Assembly: GCA_034435675.1 (NCBI GenBank)
Contig: DAOTWP010000090.1
Span: 1-19,547 of the forward strand
Source of the DNA: DAOTWP01 sp034435675
GTDB taxonomy: Bacteria; Chloroflexota; Anaerolineae; Aggregatilineales; Phototrophicaceae
DNA length: 19,547 nucleotides
Direction: 5' to 3'
Part shown: piece after piece, positions 13,124 to 19,494 of the stretch
How positions within the stretch are numbered: position 1 is the first letter of the stretch
Layout: each line of letters starts with the position of its first letter
Position numbers and translations under genes: made by a program
Notes under the pieces: model-generated
What the model was told of the DNA's origin: nothing
The model's input: the letters and a program-made list of their open reading frames with translations, nothing else
The model's database searches: none

Positions 13124-14392
13124 TCAGCGCCCGCTGCGCTCACGCCGTGCGCGCCGGAAAAATTCTGCCCCGGCGGCAAGCACGATCCCCGCTTGCAGGA
13201 CAATCACCGCCACCAGCAGCGGATGTGTGCCAGATGCACCGGGCGGCGCGGCGCTGGGGGCGTTTGCGTCGGCGCTGTAGGGTTCTGCCAGCATGGCGAC
13301 TGCCGCAGGTGTCGGGGAACCGGGCAGGGGCGTAAATGTCGCGGCAGCGATGACCTGCACGCCGGGAACTGCGGTGCCGCTGTTGACGCTGACCGCAGCG
13401 CCCGCCGCCGGGTTATAACCAACGGTAGCGATGCGCGGGGATTCGGGCGGTGTCGGGCTGAGGGTTGGCGTCAGTGTTGGCTGCACGATTGTTGGCTGCA
13501 CGATTGTTGGCTGTTCGCTTGTCTCTGCGGCACTGTCCTGTCCGGCACTGTCCTGTCCGGCACTGTCCTGTCCGGTGGGGCTGGCAGGCGCGGGCGTAGG
13601 CGTATAATACGGTGTGCCTTCCGGCGTGGGGGTGGGCGTCCAGGTGCCGTCGCGTGGCGGCACAAGGAACACCGCGCCAATCTCCAGCGAACGGTTGTCG
13701 GTCTGCCCGTTAAGCGCCATCAGTGTGGGCACTGCTTCCCAGGTGTAGCCGTAAAGCAGCGCGATACCGCCGGGAGTGTCGCCCGGCTGGATGCTGTGCA
13801 TGATGTTGCCGTGCACGTCCTGCCCCAGCACGTAGGGCGGCGGTCCGGAACGCTGTACCTGTGCTGCGCCGCCGCCAGCGCCAGCGCTGCCGCTGGCGGA
13901 GGATGCCGGAGGATCCCAACTGCCGCCGGGATTGCCAAAGACCAGCACATAAGCAGCGCCGTTTTCGCCGTGCGCAATGCCGATACCGATTTCGCTGTAA
14001 TTGCGGCTGGTCAGCCCGGCATAATGCACTGCCGAATTGATCCAGAAATTCCACGCGGCGTCTACGGTGGCGTTGGTGCCCATGTAGATGTTTTCGCTGA
14101 CCCAGTCGGATGAGTAGCCGAATGCCGCCGCGCGCGAACGCGGGTTAGAGCCGTCCGGGCGGCTGTGGCTGACATTTCCCGTGCTGAGCATCCACTGCGC
14201 CTGATCGGACGCCGCCGCACCCAGCGCCCCGTTGAGCGCGTAGGCAGACAGCCCCAGCGAGGCACGCAGGTTGTTGATGCGCGTGAGCAGGTCGGTGCTT
14301 TCGTCCTGCGCGCTAAGCGGCAGTGCCAGCGGGCGTGCCAGCAGCAGCAGCGGCAGGATAAGGACGAGCAGAGCAGCAAACAGTCGTTTCAT
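13124..14392 (-). CDS. CAP-domain (SCP/PR-1) and LysM-like cell-surface protein with C-terminal anchor
   Basis: Exported protein of 422 residues with a mosaic layout. A signal peptide (1-28, ending LSAQ) is followed by a CAP domain at about 33-152. The domain has conserved H76 in SHSRPDG, E100 in SENIYMG and H123 in VHYAGL, the usual cavity residues. A LysM-like module at about 199-246 (HSIQPGDTPGGIALLYG, ending LVPP) probably binds cell-wall glycan. Then come TPTPTPE/TPTPAP linkers, tandem repeats AGQDS and QPTIV (274-306), and a low-complexity stalk. A C-terminal membrane helix (390-408) ends in FFRRARRERSGR. ATG 14392 begins the signal peptide; longer in-frame starts would precede it by unlikely sequence. 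Its Shine-Dalgarno sequence is weak. Bacterial CAP proteins often act in envelope or matrix remodelling, but the activity here is unknown. Confidence 0.88.
   Translation of the reverse strand: MKRLFAALLVLILPLLLLARPLALPLSAQDESTDLLTRINNLRASLGLSAYALNGALGAAASDQAQWMLSTGNVSHSRPDGSNPRSRAAAFGYSSDWVSENIYMGTNATVDAAWNFWINSAVHYAGLTSRNYSEIGIGIAHGENGAAYVLVFGNPGGSWDPPASSASGSAGAGGGAAQVQRSGPPPYVLGQDVHGNIMHSIQPGDTPGGIALLYGYTWEAVPTLMALNGQTDNRSLEIGAVFLVPPRDGTWTPTPTPEGTPYYTPTPAPASPTGQDSAGQDSAGQDSAAETSEQPTIVQPTIVQPTLTPTLSPTPPESPRIATVGYNPAAGAAVSVNSGTAVPGVQVIAAATFTPLPGSPTPAAVAMLAEPYSADANAPSAAPPGASGTHPLLVAVIVLQAGIVLAAGAEFFRRARRERSGR
13476..13513 (-). repeat. 15-bp tandem repeat coding for QPTIV
   Basis: Two exact copies of gttggctgcacgatt and a partial third lie inside the stalk-coding part of the CAP-LysM gene. 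The unit length is a multiple of three, so copy-number changes keep the frame. Confidence 0.85.
13531..13575 (-). repeat. 15-bp tandem repeat, three exact copies, coding for AGQDS
   Basis: Three identical units cactgtcctgtccgg encode a repeated AGQDS in the extracellular stalk of the CAP-LysM protein. Exact identity at the DNA level suggests recent expansion and possible length variation between strains. Confidence 0.9.
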
Positions 14393-14859
14393 CAGTGGCA
14401 GTGACCTGGTATCTATCCGAAAGAATCGGAACTTGCTGTAGGGGCAAGGCAGGGCATATCGCGCTGCTTGCCCGGCTGGATGACGTTGCGGATAGATTCC
14501 TGCAATATCTGTGCCTGAAGACACAGCAAACATTCACCCGTTACACAGCGACCAACAGCCCGCCCATTGTAACATAGTCGCAAGGCAGGACAATGCAGGA
14601 TACCGTGCGGCTGCCGTGCGGCTGCCCTGCGCGCACGCATATCGGGAAAATTTTCACTAATCCGATCCTCTCCTCCCGCCTGCCCCTGTGTCGTAGCGTT
14701 CATGTTAAATTTGGGTTATATTTCGTGTTTCTGTCATAAAATAGATTTAATGTTGCAGGCTTGAGGGGCAGCTATGGGCGGGGTGCGTTCACCGCTCCCC
14801 CGCCCTGAATCCGGCTAATCCTACTGAACTGGGCAAGGAGGGCAATATTCGGAAAGCAC
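14393..14859. other. 467-bp divergent spacer between the CAP-LysM gene and plsY
   Basis: It contains the CAP-LysM promoter and leader (up to about 14593), an 11-bp direct duplication gtgcggctgcc (near 14603-14625), and an AT-rich stretch at 14701-14755 that is the likeliest site of the plsY promoter. I could not select convincing -35/-10 boxes in that stretch. A GC-rich hairpin, GGGCGGGG (14776-14783) with CCCCGCCC (14798-14805), falls between it and plsY. No credible gene is seen. Confidence 0.55.
14566..14593 (-). promoter_or_regulatory. Probable promoter of the CAP-LysM gene, overlapped by a dyad
   Basis: On the minus strand -35 TTGTCC (14588-14593), a 16-bp spacer and -10 TACAAT (14566-14571, five of six matches). 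The predicted leader is about 165 nt. It holds two small stem-loops, GGGCAAG/CTTGCCC (14442-14448 with 14467-14473) and TCCGA/TCGGA (14416-14430). A wider dyad GTTACA (14540-14545) / TGTAAC (14568-14573) overlaps the -10 box and could be a regulator site. Confidence 0.5.
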
Positions 14860-15495
14860 ATGGATGATCTGTTTCGATTAACGGTAATGATCTGCGGCGG
14901 CTATCTGCTGGGCGCAGTACCCACGGCGTATCTGGTTGCGCGTGTGAATGGGGTCAACATTTTTGAAGTGGGCAGCGGCAACATGGGCGCGACCAACGTA
15001 TCCCGCGCGCTGGGCATCCACTGGGGCGTGCTGGTGCTGATTCTCGACGGCGCCAAAGGCGTGCTGGCAATTCTTATGGCGCGGCTGCTGCTGCCGGATG
15101 CGGTGTCGGTCGCAACGGCGGTAGGCGCGATTGTCGCCATCGTCGGGCACAACTGGTCCATCTTCGCCCTGGCGCCCACCGGGTCGCTGCGGGGTGGCAA
15201 AGGCGCGTCTACTGCCTATGGCACCCTGCTGCTGATCGCGCCGTTGTACATGATTCTGGTCACCAGCGTCATGGCGGCGGTGATTATCCTGACGACGCGC
15301 TATGTCTCGCTGGCGGCGCTGGCAGTGTTTACCACTGTAACGCTGTGGCTGATGGTGCTGGTTTCGCAGCATCTGATTGACCCGGTGTTCGCCTGGTATG
15401 CGCTGGCGGTGTTTGTGCTGATTGTGTACCGCTTCCGCGAGAATATCGGACGCCTGCTGACCGGCACCGAACGCCGGTTGGGCGAACGCGCTTAA
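14860..15495 (+). CDS. plsY: Glycerol-3-phosphate acyltransferase PlsY
   Basis: Integral-membrane enzyme that transfers the acyl group of acyl-phosphate to glycerol-3-phosphate, the first step of phospholipid synthesis. It normally works with PlsX, which is not in this window. At 211 residues it has the usual length. All three cytoplasmic motifs are present: GSGNMGATNVSRALG (38-52), GHNWSIF with GGKGAS (96-102 and 112-117), and RFRENIGRLLTGTE (191-204). Hydrophobic helices lie between them. The second motif is slightly stretched (ALAPTGSLR between the halves). Start ATG 14860 gives the normal N-terminus. The strong AAGGAGG (14835-14841) is unusually far, about 18 nt, upstream, while GGAAA sits only four or five bases before the ATG. 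Confidence 0.95.
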   Translation: MDDLFRLTVMICGGYLLGAVPTAYLVARVNGVNIFEVGSGNMGATNVSRALGIHWGVLVLILDGAKGVLAILMARLLLPDAVSVATAVGAIVAIVGHNWSIFALAPTGSLRGGKGASTAYGTLLLIAPLYMILVTSVMAAVIILTTRYVSLAALAVFTTVTLWLMVLVSQHLIDPVFAWYALAVFVLIVYRFRENIGRLLTGTERRLGERA

Positions 15496-15515
15496 CAGCG
15501 TTAATGACGATGCTG

Positions 15516-15557
15516 CCGGGGCGGTCTGCTCCTTTGCTGCTGCGCAGACGCCCCCGG
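15516..15557. terminator. Hairpin between convergent plsY and thioesterase genes
   Basis: CCGGGG..GTCTGC pairs with GCAGAC..CCCCGG, two perfect 6-bp helices separated by a 2x2 internal loop, around a 14-nt loop. It lies 20 bp after the plsY stop and 43 bp from the thioesterase stop. There is no U-run, so it would be a weak or factor-aided bidirectional terminator. Confidence 0.45.
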
Positions 15558-15599
15558 TGCTTGTGCCATGTCCCCTGTGTGGCGGTTTGAACTGCCGGT

Positions 15600-16163
15600 T
15601 TACCTGCCGCTGTCGATTGGGAATACCAGGCAGGTGGTTGTGCCATGTGCGTAGAGTTTACCATTGGCATCCACCAGTTTGCCCTCGGCAGTGGCGATCT
15701 GCCGCCCGCTGTGGATGATGTTCGCCTCGGCGCGGACCGTGCCGGTGGTGCGGGTCAGCGGGCGCACGTAATTGATGTGCAGTTCGACGGTAGTATACGC
15801 CATGCCCTGTTTGATGGTGGTATGCACCGCCACCCCCAGCGCGGAATCGAGCAGGGTTGCCGCCAGCCCGCCATGCACGACGCCAATCGGGTTGTAATGG
15901 TATTCGGCGGGTTCGACCTCAAAGACGGCGCGCCCATAACTTGCCTCCACGCCGCGATACCCAAGCGTCTGGGCAATCGGTGGCGCGGGCAGCCTGCCGT
16001 CAAAGATCGCCTGAATATAGTCCAGTCCATCCATCTGTAACGCCTGTGCTGCGCCAGCCATTGGGTCTTCCCACTGGTAGGTGCGCGTGCGGGCATCTGG
16101 TTGTGGCGCTGTGGCGCTGGCGGGGGCGCTGCTGTTGCGTGCGTCCGAGGGGGCTTGTGTCAT
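15600..16163 (-). CDS. PaaI family hotdog-fold thioesterase
   Basis: Cytoplasmic acyl-CoA thioesterase-like protein, 187 residues. The hotdog domain occupies about 60-183. It shows NPIGVVHGGLAATLLDSALG, with the family HGG at 97-99 and an acidic residue D106 on the central helix, then YTTVELHINYVRPLT, GTVRAEANIIHSGRQIATAEGKLVD and AHGTTTCLVF. About 30 N-terminal residues are Ala/Pro/Ser-rich and probably disordered. A GGAGG lies about 12 nt upstream of ATG 16163, on the long side, but no better start is visible. It stands alone and is convergent with plsY. Family members hydrolyse aromatic or medium-chain acyl-CoAs; the substrate here is not predictable. Confidence 0.9.
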   Translation of the reverse strand: MTQAPSDARNSSAPASATAPQPDARTRTYQWEDPMAGAAQALQMDGLDYIQAIFDGRLPAPPIAQTLGYRGVEASYGRAVFEVEPAEYHYNPIGVVHGGLAATLLDSALGVAVHTTIKQGMAYTTVELHINYVRPLTRTTGTVRAEANIIHSGRQIATAEGKLVDANGKLYAHGTTTCLVFPIDSGR

Positions 16164-16534
16164 CAGTTTTTGCTGCCTCCATCCTGAGTCTGGTTATGGG
16201 CGCTGAGTTGTTGGGGCGGTTTGCCAGCCGCCCCCGATCATTGAACCGCAAAGCCGCACAGAAAGCAACGTGGGTCTCATCCGGCAAAAAAATGTAACCA
16301 CGAAGACGCAAAGGCGCAAAGAAAATTCACCACTGCGGCACGGCGGAACACAGCGGTTTTTGCAGGGGCATGCTGCGGCACACCCACCGCATACCACCCG
16401 TGCCCTTACCATAGGGCAGTCGCCCATTTTCAAAATCTCAATTAGGATTACGATTATCTGCTGAGCATGCTGCAAGACCGGGCGGCGTAGTGCCGTCGCT
16501 CAGCAGGCTCATCATTACACAGGAGGAAGATTAC
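16164..16534. other. 371-bp divergent spacer before the PPC-protein gene
   Basis: A perfect 7-bp hairpin GGGGCGG / CCGCCCC lies at 16213-16234. Two degenerate copies of an AACCRC-GAAG-RCGCAAAG type repeat lie at 16244-16265 and 16296-16325; it resembles the arms of the palindrome at 19302-19363. A folded leader at 16458-16506 is listed separately. I saw no convincing promoter for the PPC gene; an AT-rich stretch at 16430-16458 is the best place to look. No gene is supported. Confidence 0.5.
16458..16506 (+). promoter_or_regulatory. Folded 5' leader element before the PPC-protein gene
   Basis: An outer perfect 8-bp helix CTGCTGAG (16458-16465) / CTCAGCAG (16499-16506) encloses a second helix GGCGGC (16481-16486) / GCCGTC (16492-16497) with a 5-nt loop. 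The two helices are one nucleotide apart on the 3' side, and a 15-nt unpaired strand lies on the 5' side. The structure ends 14 nt before the AGGAGG ribosome site. It may affect mRNA stability or translation. It matches no riboswitch class I recognise. Confidence 0.4.
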
Positions 16535-17953
16535 ATGCTGCGTACTTCTCGCATTCTGCTGTTGATCGCCCTGCTGCTGGCAGTCGCTGCTGTGCCCGCG
16601 CTGGCACAGGACGGCGGCAGCCTGCAATATGGGCAGATCGTCAGCGGGCAGATCAGCAATGCTGCGCCGCGCGTGTCCTACAGCCTTAACGGGACTGCTG
16701 GCGATACAATCTATATTCGCATGAGCAAAACCGTCGAAGGGCTGGACAGCTACCTTAACTTGCTCAACCCGGATGGCAGCCAGTTAGCGTTTGACGATGA
16801 CGGCGGCGGCAACCTGAATGCGCTGCTCGGTCCGGTGACACTGCCTGCCAGCGGCGTCTACACGGTGGTGGCGACGCGCTGCTGCGGGGACAGCGAGTTC
16901 GGCAGCGAAGGCAGCTATGAACTCGTTGTGGATCGCGCGCAGGTGCAGCCGCTGGTGCTCAACCAACCGCTGCAAATCAGCGTCAGCGGTGGACAGCCGT
17001 ATCAGTTCTTCAGCTACACGCCAGCAGGCAATGAACTGGTCTATCTGACGCTGACGGGGGTCAGTGGTGATAGCGGAATCGGGGTGCTTCAGCGCACGCC
17101 GGAGGGTTATCTGAATTATCTGGTGGACAATAACCCGCAGATTCCGCCCGGCTACAACGCCAGCGCCCCGTTCCCGCTGTTTGCCGGGGTTGAGGTGCGC
17201 TTCATTGTGCGCCAGTCCCTGTTTAACGTCCCGGCGAATGCGCAGGCAGTGCTGACGCTGGCGAGTGTCCCGGTGCAGCCGTTGACGCTGGAAAGCGCCC
17301 TGAGCGGCACCCTGAGCGATGCCACGCCGGTGGTTGCGTACCAGTTTACGGCAAATGCGGGCGACCTGCTGCGTCTGGAAGCGAGTCATACAGGCACGCA
17401 GGGGATTGAAGTGCTGCTGTTGAACCCACGGGGCTTCGGCTTTTATGGCAGCAATACCCAATATGTCGAAAACAACACGCTGGTGAACGATCCGCTGCAA
17501 CTGCCGGAGACGGGGCAGTACACGGTGGTGGTGCGCCGCTGGATCGAGCCTGAGCAAGTGCTGACCGACGCCAGCTTTACGCTGCTGATTGGTGCATCGC
17601 GGGTGCCGGAACTGGCAGCCGGGACGCCGCTGCTCGATAACGTGGGGGATGAAACTACCTTCGAGCGTGTCTATCGCTATCAGGGCAGCGAAGGGCAGCA
17701 GGTGCGCATAACGCTGCGCAGCGCCAGCGACAGCTACGCCCCCGGTTTTAACTTGCAGCCGCCCTTTGCAACCGGCGGCGGCGTGGGCGGCGGTGGCGGC
17801 GGCGGCAGTGCGCTGTTGAGCGTTTACAGCACGCAGCCCGGCACCGTCACCTATGAACTGCGCCTGCCGGCGACAGGCATTTACCTGCTGCGCATCAACA
17901 ACGGCACAGGGCAGCCCGGCGACTTTGAGCTGCTGATCGAAGTGACTGGCTGA
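16535..17953 (+). CDS. Secreted protein with about four pre-peptidase C-terminal (PPC)-like domains
   Basis: Exported protein of 472 residues with signal peptide MLRTSRILLLIALLLAVAAV, cleaved after ALA (residue 24). The mature part is a chain of beta-sandwich units of PPC type. Unit 1 (about 30-131) has GQIVSGQISNAAPRVSYSL, then DSYLNLLNPDGSQLAFDDDGGG, LPASGVYTVV and a closing YELVVD. Unit 2 (about 135-245) is degenerate. Unit 3 (about 250-370) has LSGTLSDATPVVAYQFTA and LPETGQYTVVVRR. Unit 4 (about 375-471) is interrupted by the glycine run GGGVGGGGGGGS (414-425). Aspartates in unit 1 may bind calcium. Such domains are found at the ends of secreted proteases, but no protease is fused here. 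ATG 16535 has an excellent AGGAGG six to eight bases upstream. A likely structural or adhesive surface/extracellular protein. Confidence 0.82.
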   Translation: MLRTSRILLLIALLLAVAAVPALAQDGGSLQYGQIVSGQISNAAPRVSYSLNGTAGDTIYIRMSKTVEGLDSYLNLLNPDGSQLAFDDDGGGNLNALLGPVTLPASGVYTVVATRCCGDSEFGSEGSYELVVDRAQVQPLVLNQPLQISVSGGQPYQFFSYTPAGNELVYLTLTGVSGDSGIGVLQRTPEGYLNYLVDNNPQIPPGYNASAPFPLFAGVEVRFIVRQSLFNVPANAQAVLTLASVPVQPLTLESALSGTLSDATPVVAYQFTANAGDLLRLEASHTGTQGIEVLLLNPRGFGFYGSNTQYVENNTLVNDPLQLPETGQYTVVVRRWIEPEQVLTDASFTLLIGASRVPELAAGTPLLDNVGDETTFERVYRYQGSEGQQVRITLRSASDSYAPGFNLQPPFATGGGVGGGGGGGSALLSVYSTQPGTVTYELRLPATGIYLLRINNGTGQPGDFELLIEVTG

Positions 17954-17981
17954 GACGCTGGCTGAGACGCTGGCTGAGGCG
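17946..17981 (+). repeat. Three tandem 12-bp units across the stop codon
   Basis: ctggctgagacg is present twice exactly and a third time with one change. The first unit contains the TGA stop of the PPC gene, so the duplication has produced in-series copies of the stop region in the 3' untranslated sequence. Confidence 0.85.
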
Positions 17982-18264
17982 TAACCAAGCGCCCCTGCTG
18001 ACTCACAACAGGGTTTCAATACCTGCCGGGCAGGGGGATGATGCGGGTTAACAAAATAAGCCGGGGGTTGATGCTTTGGGCGGACATACAGGCGCAGGCT
18101 GAACCGGGCAATCCTCAACGCCTATCCATGCGCCTTTAGTCCGCCCTTGTACGCCGTATTTACTCCTTCAAGCGCATAATCCGCTTGTTCAACCGACTTG
18201 TGCCTACGCTGCGGCGGATATTCCAGGGTTTTCGGGGGATTGCCAGCTGTCAGTCGCCGGCAGG
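17954..18264. other. 311-bp convergent spacer with a palindromic element
   Basis: No gene is seen. It contains the tail of the 12-bp tandem repeat, a CCTGCC-g-GGCAGG palindrome (18022-18034), and the large nested element 18031-18193. The long antisense reading frame that enters from the PPC gene is a compositional shadow. Confidence 0.55.
18031..18193. repeat. Nested palindromic element, third member of the GGGGATGATGC family
   Basis: The left end GGGGATGATGC (18034-18044) and right end GCATAATCCGCTTGTTCAAC (18174-18193) match the two ends of the element at 5295-5421 (11 of 11 and 18 of 20). Inside is a strong stem: GGGCGGAC (18078-18085) with GTCCGCCC (18139-18146), then AGGCGCA (18090-18096) with TGCGCCT (18129-18135), 15 bp in all around a 32-nt loop. 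The interior sequence is unlike that of the 5295 copy, but the nested plan is the same. Confidence 0.65.
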
Positions 18265-19149
18265 TTATTCAGGCGGTGCTGTGCCCACTTCTGCCAGCAT
18301 GCGCGCAGCCCAGCCGGACACCAGCCGGTCTACATCCGCCGGGTACGTGGTCAAGCCATAGTGCCCGGCGATAGCGTTTGCCAGCCGCCGGAACAGCGCC
18401 ACGCCCGCCCACAGCGCCCGCGCGCTGTCTGCCGCGTCAAAGTGGGCATAGACCTGCTGCACCTGCGCCCAGGTGCCGGCGTCGGTCCACTGCGGCATGT
18501 GCCGCCCGCTGTACCACGAGTCTGCCCCGCGCAGCGCCGCATGCCATTGCAGCACTTGCAGCAGCGCATCCTTGACTGCCCGGTCACGGTGCTTAACGCT
18601 CCACAGGTCGCCCCGCGCGATTGTTTTCGCCTGCGCGAAGACGCTGAGCCAGAAACGCTCGCAGCAGTCGCGGAACTGCCGGGCATCCGGCGCAGGGGGC
18701 AGCGGCAGGGTGACCGGCGTGGGTGGCAGGGCGGCAAGCAGACCGTCCTTATCGAGCAGTGTGCGCGTCCCCCGCTGCATGAAGTCGTACAGGCGTCCCT
18801 GTGCCGCCAGCGCCCGCAGTGTGTCCACCGCGCCAAAGGCAAGATCGGCTTTTAATCCGTCGTCCACCAGCAGGTAATATTCAATTCCGCCGTCCATCCA
18901 TGCATCCGGCAGACACAGCCACACCTGCCCGATGCTGCTGAAATCGTCTGCTGTCAGCGTGTGGCAGTCGGGCAGCGCGCTGCTCCACAGCACCAGATCA
19001 ACATCCGACAGGGTATCAGACGCGCCAGTGCCGCGCGCCAGCGAGCCGACAAGCTGCACGGCGCGCAGGTCATCGCGTGCTGCTGCCCAGCGGACAATCG
19101 CTTCAAGCAGGCGAGTGCGGGGTGCATTGGCACGGGTTGTCGTGGTCAT
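18265..19149 (-). CDS. ANT(6)-like nucleotidyltransferase (putative aminoglycoside 6-adenylyltransferase)
   Basis: Cytoplasmic enzyme of the polymerase-beta-like nucleotidyltransferase fold, 294 residues, close to the 280-300 of AadK/AadE. Seen: VQLVGSLARGTGASDTLSDVDLVLW, with the GS pair at 35-36 and the two metal aspartates at 49 and 51, a likely third carboxylate in LKADLAFG (D102), and a helical C-terminal half with FWLSVFAQAKTIARGDLWSVKHRDR. That last segment, followed by LLQVLQWHAAL, is typical of the streptomycin adenylyltransferase family. ATG 19149 has AAGGA about eight bases upstream. Adenylation of streptomycin-type drugs is a family inference. Chromosomal homologues in environmental bacteria often have no proven resistance role, and no mobile element flanks it. 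Confidence 0.8.
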   Translation of the reverse strand: MTTTTRANAPRTRLLEAIVRWAAARDDLRAVQLVGSLARGTGASDTLSDVDLVLWSSALPDCHTLTADDFSSIGQVWLCLPDAWMDGGIEYYLLVDDGLKADLAFGAVDTLRALAAQGRLYDFMQRGTRTLLDKDGLLAALPPTPVTLPLPPAPDARQFRDCCERFWLSVFAQAKTIARGDLWSVKHRDRAVKDALLQVLQWHAALRGADSWYSGRHMPQWTDAGTWAQVQQVYAHFDAADSARALWAGVALFRRLANAIAGHYGLTTYPADVDRLVSGWAARMLAEVGTAPPE

Positions 19150-19301
19150 GGCGGTGTCCTTGTGGATGAGGTCGAATTCGCGGTGGCAAATGGTACGCGC
19201 GATTGTGTGTGGGCGATTCTAACGTTAATCTGCCCCGTATACCAGCCGCGCACCCGGTGTGGGTGTATTCGGAAATGACGGCGGCGTCGCACGGCATTCA
19301 A

Positions 19302-19363
19302 AACCACAGAGCACACAGAGGGATAGATGCAAACTGCTCCCTGCCCTCTGTGCCTTTGTGGTT
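19302..19363. repeat. 62-bp palindrome of the AACCACAGAG...CTTTGTGGTT type
   Basis: AACCACAGAGCACACAGAGGG at the left (19302-19322) and CCCTCTGTGCCTTTGTGGTT at the right (19344-19363) are imperfect inverted repeats with a 21-bp centre. Sequences of this type (accacagagacacagag...) recur as dispersed intergenic repeats in many bacterial genomes. A degenerate single arm appears at 16296-16325. Confidence 0.75.
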
Positions 19364-19465
19364 CGCTTTGCTGGCACTGTGGGCATTTGCCCCGAAATCC
19401 GAATGTACCCTAACGGCTCAGCCATTGGATTTGCGGCTAGTACAACCAAATTGAAAATGTCGGAT

Positions 19466-19494
19466 GTAGGGGCAGGTCTCAGACCTGCCCCTAC
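19466..19494. repeat. Perfect 14-bp inverted repeat with single-base centre
   Basis: GTAGGGGCAGGTCT - C - AGACCTGCCCCTAC. The arms are exactly complementary over 14 bp. As RNA it would need to open the innermost pairs to form a loop. There is no U-run next to it on either strand. It is most likely a dispersed palindromic (REP/MITE-like) repeat. Confidence 0.85.

Noticed and set aside
13476..13575. Short CRISPR-like repeats
   Set aside because: Units are 15 bp, directly adjacent without spacers, and encode an in-frame protein stalk.
12383..14113. 576-codon plus-strand open frame opposite the CAP-LysM, unknown and DinB-like genes
   Set aside because: Repetitive Arg/Gly/Ala-rich translation with no domain or ribosome site. 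The opposite strand carries clear domains; this is a high-GC shadow.
14413..14703. 96-codon minus-strand frame in the CAP-LysM leader
   Set aside because: It crosses the predicted promoter and leader, has no ribosome site and no protein-like pattern.
16244..16325. Possible cyclic-di-GMP (GEMM-type) riboswitch because of CGCAAAG strings
   Set aside because: The conserved paired core and second stem are missing. The strings fit the dispersed accacgaag-type repeat better.
16784..18118. 444-codon minus-strand frame opposite the PPC-protein gene
   Set aside because: Composition (His/Arg/Gln/Ala-rich) is that of an antisense shadow. The sense strand has a signal peptide, a ribosome site and repeated domains.
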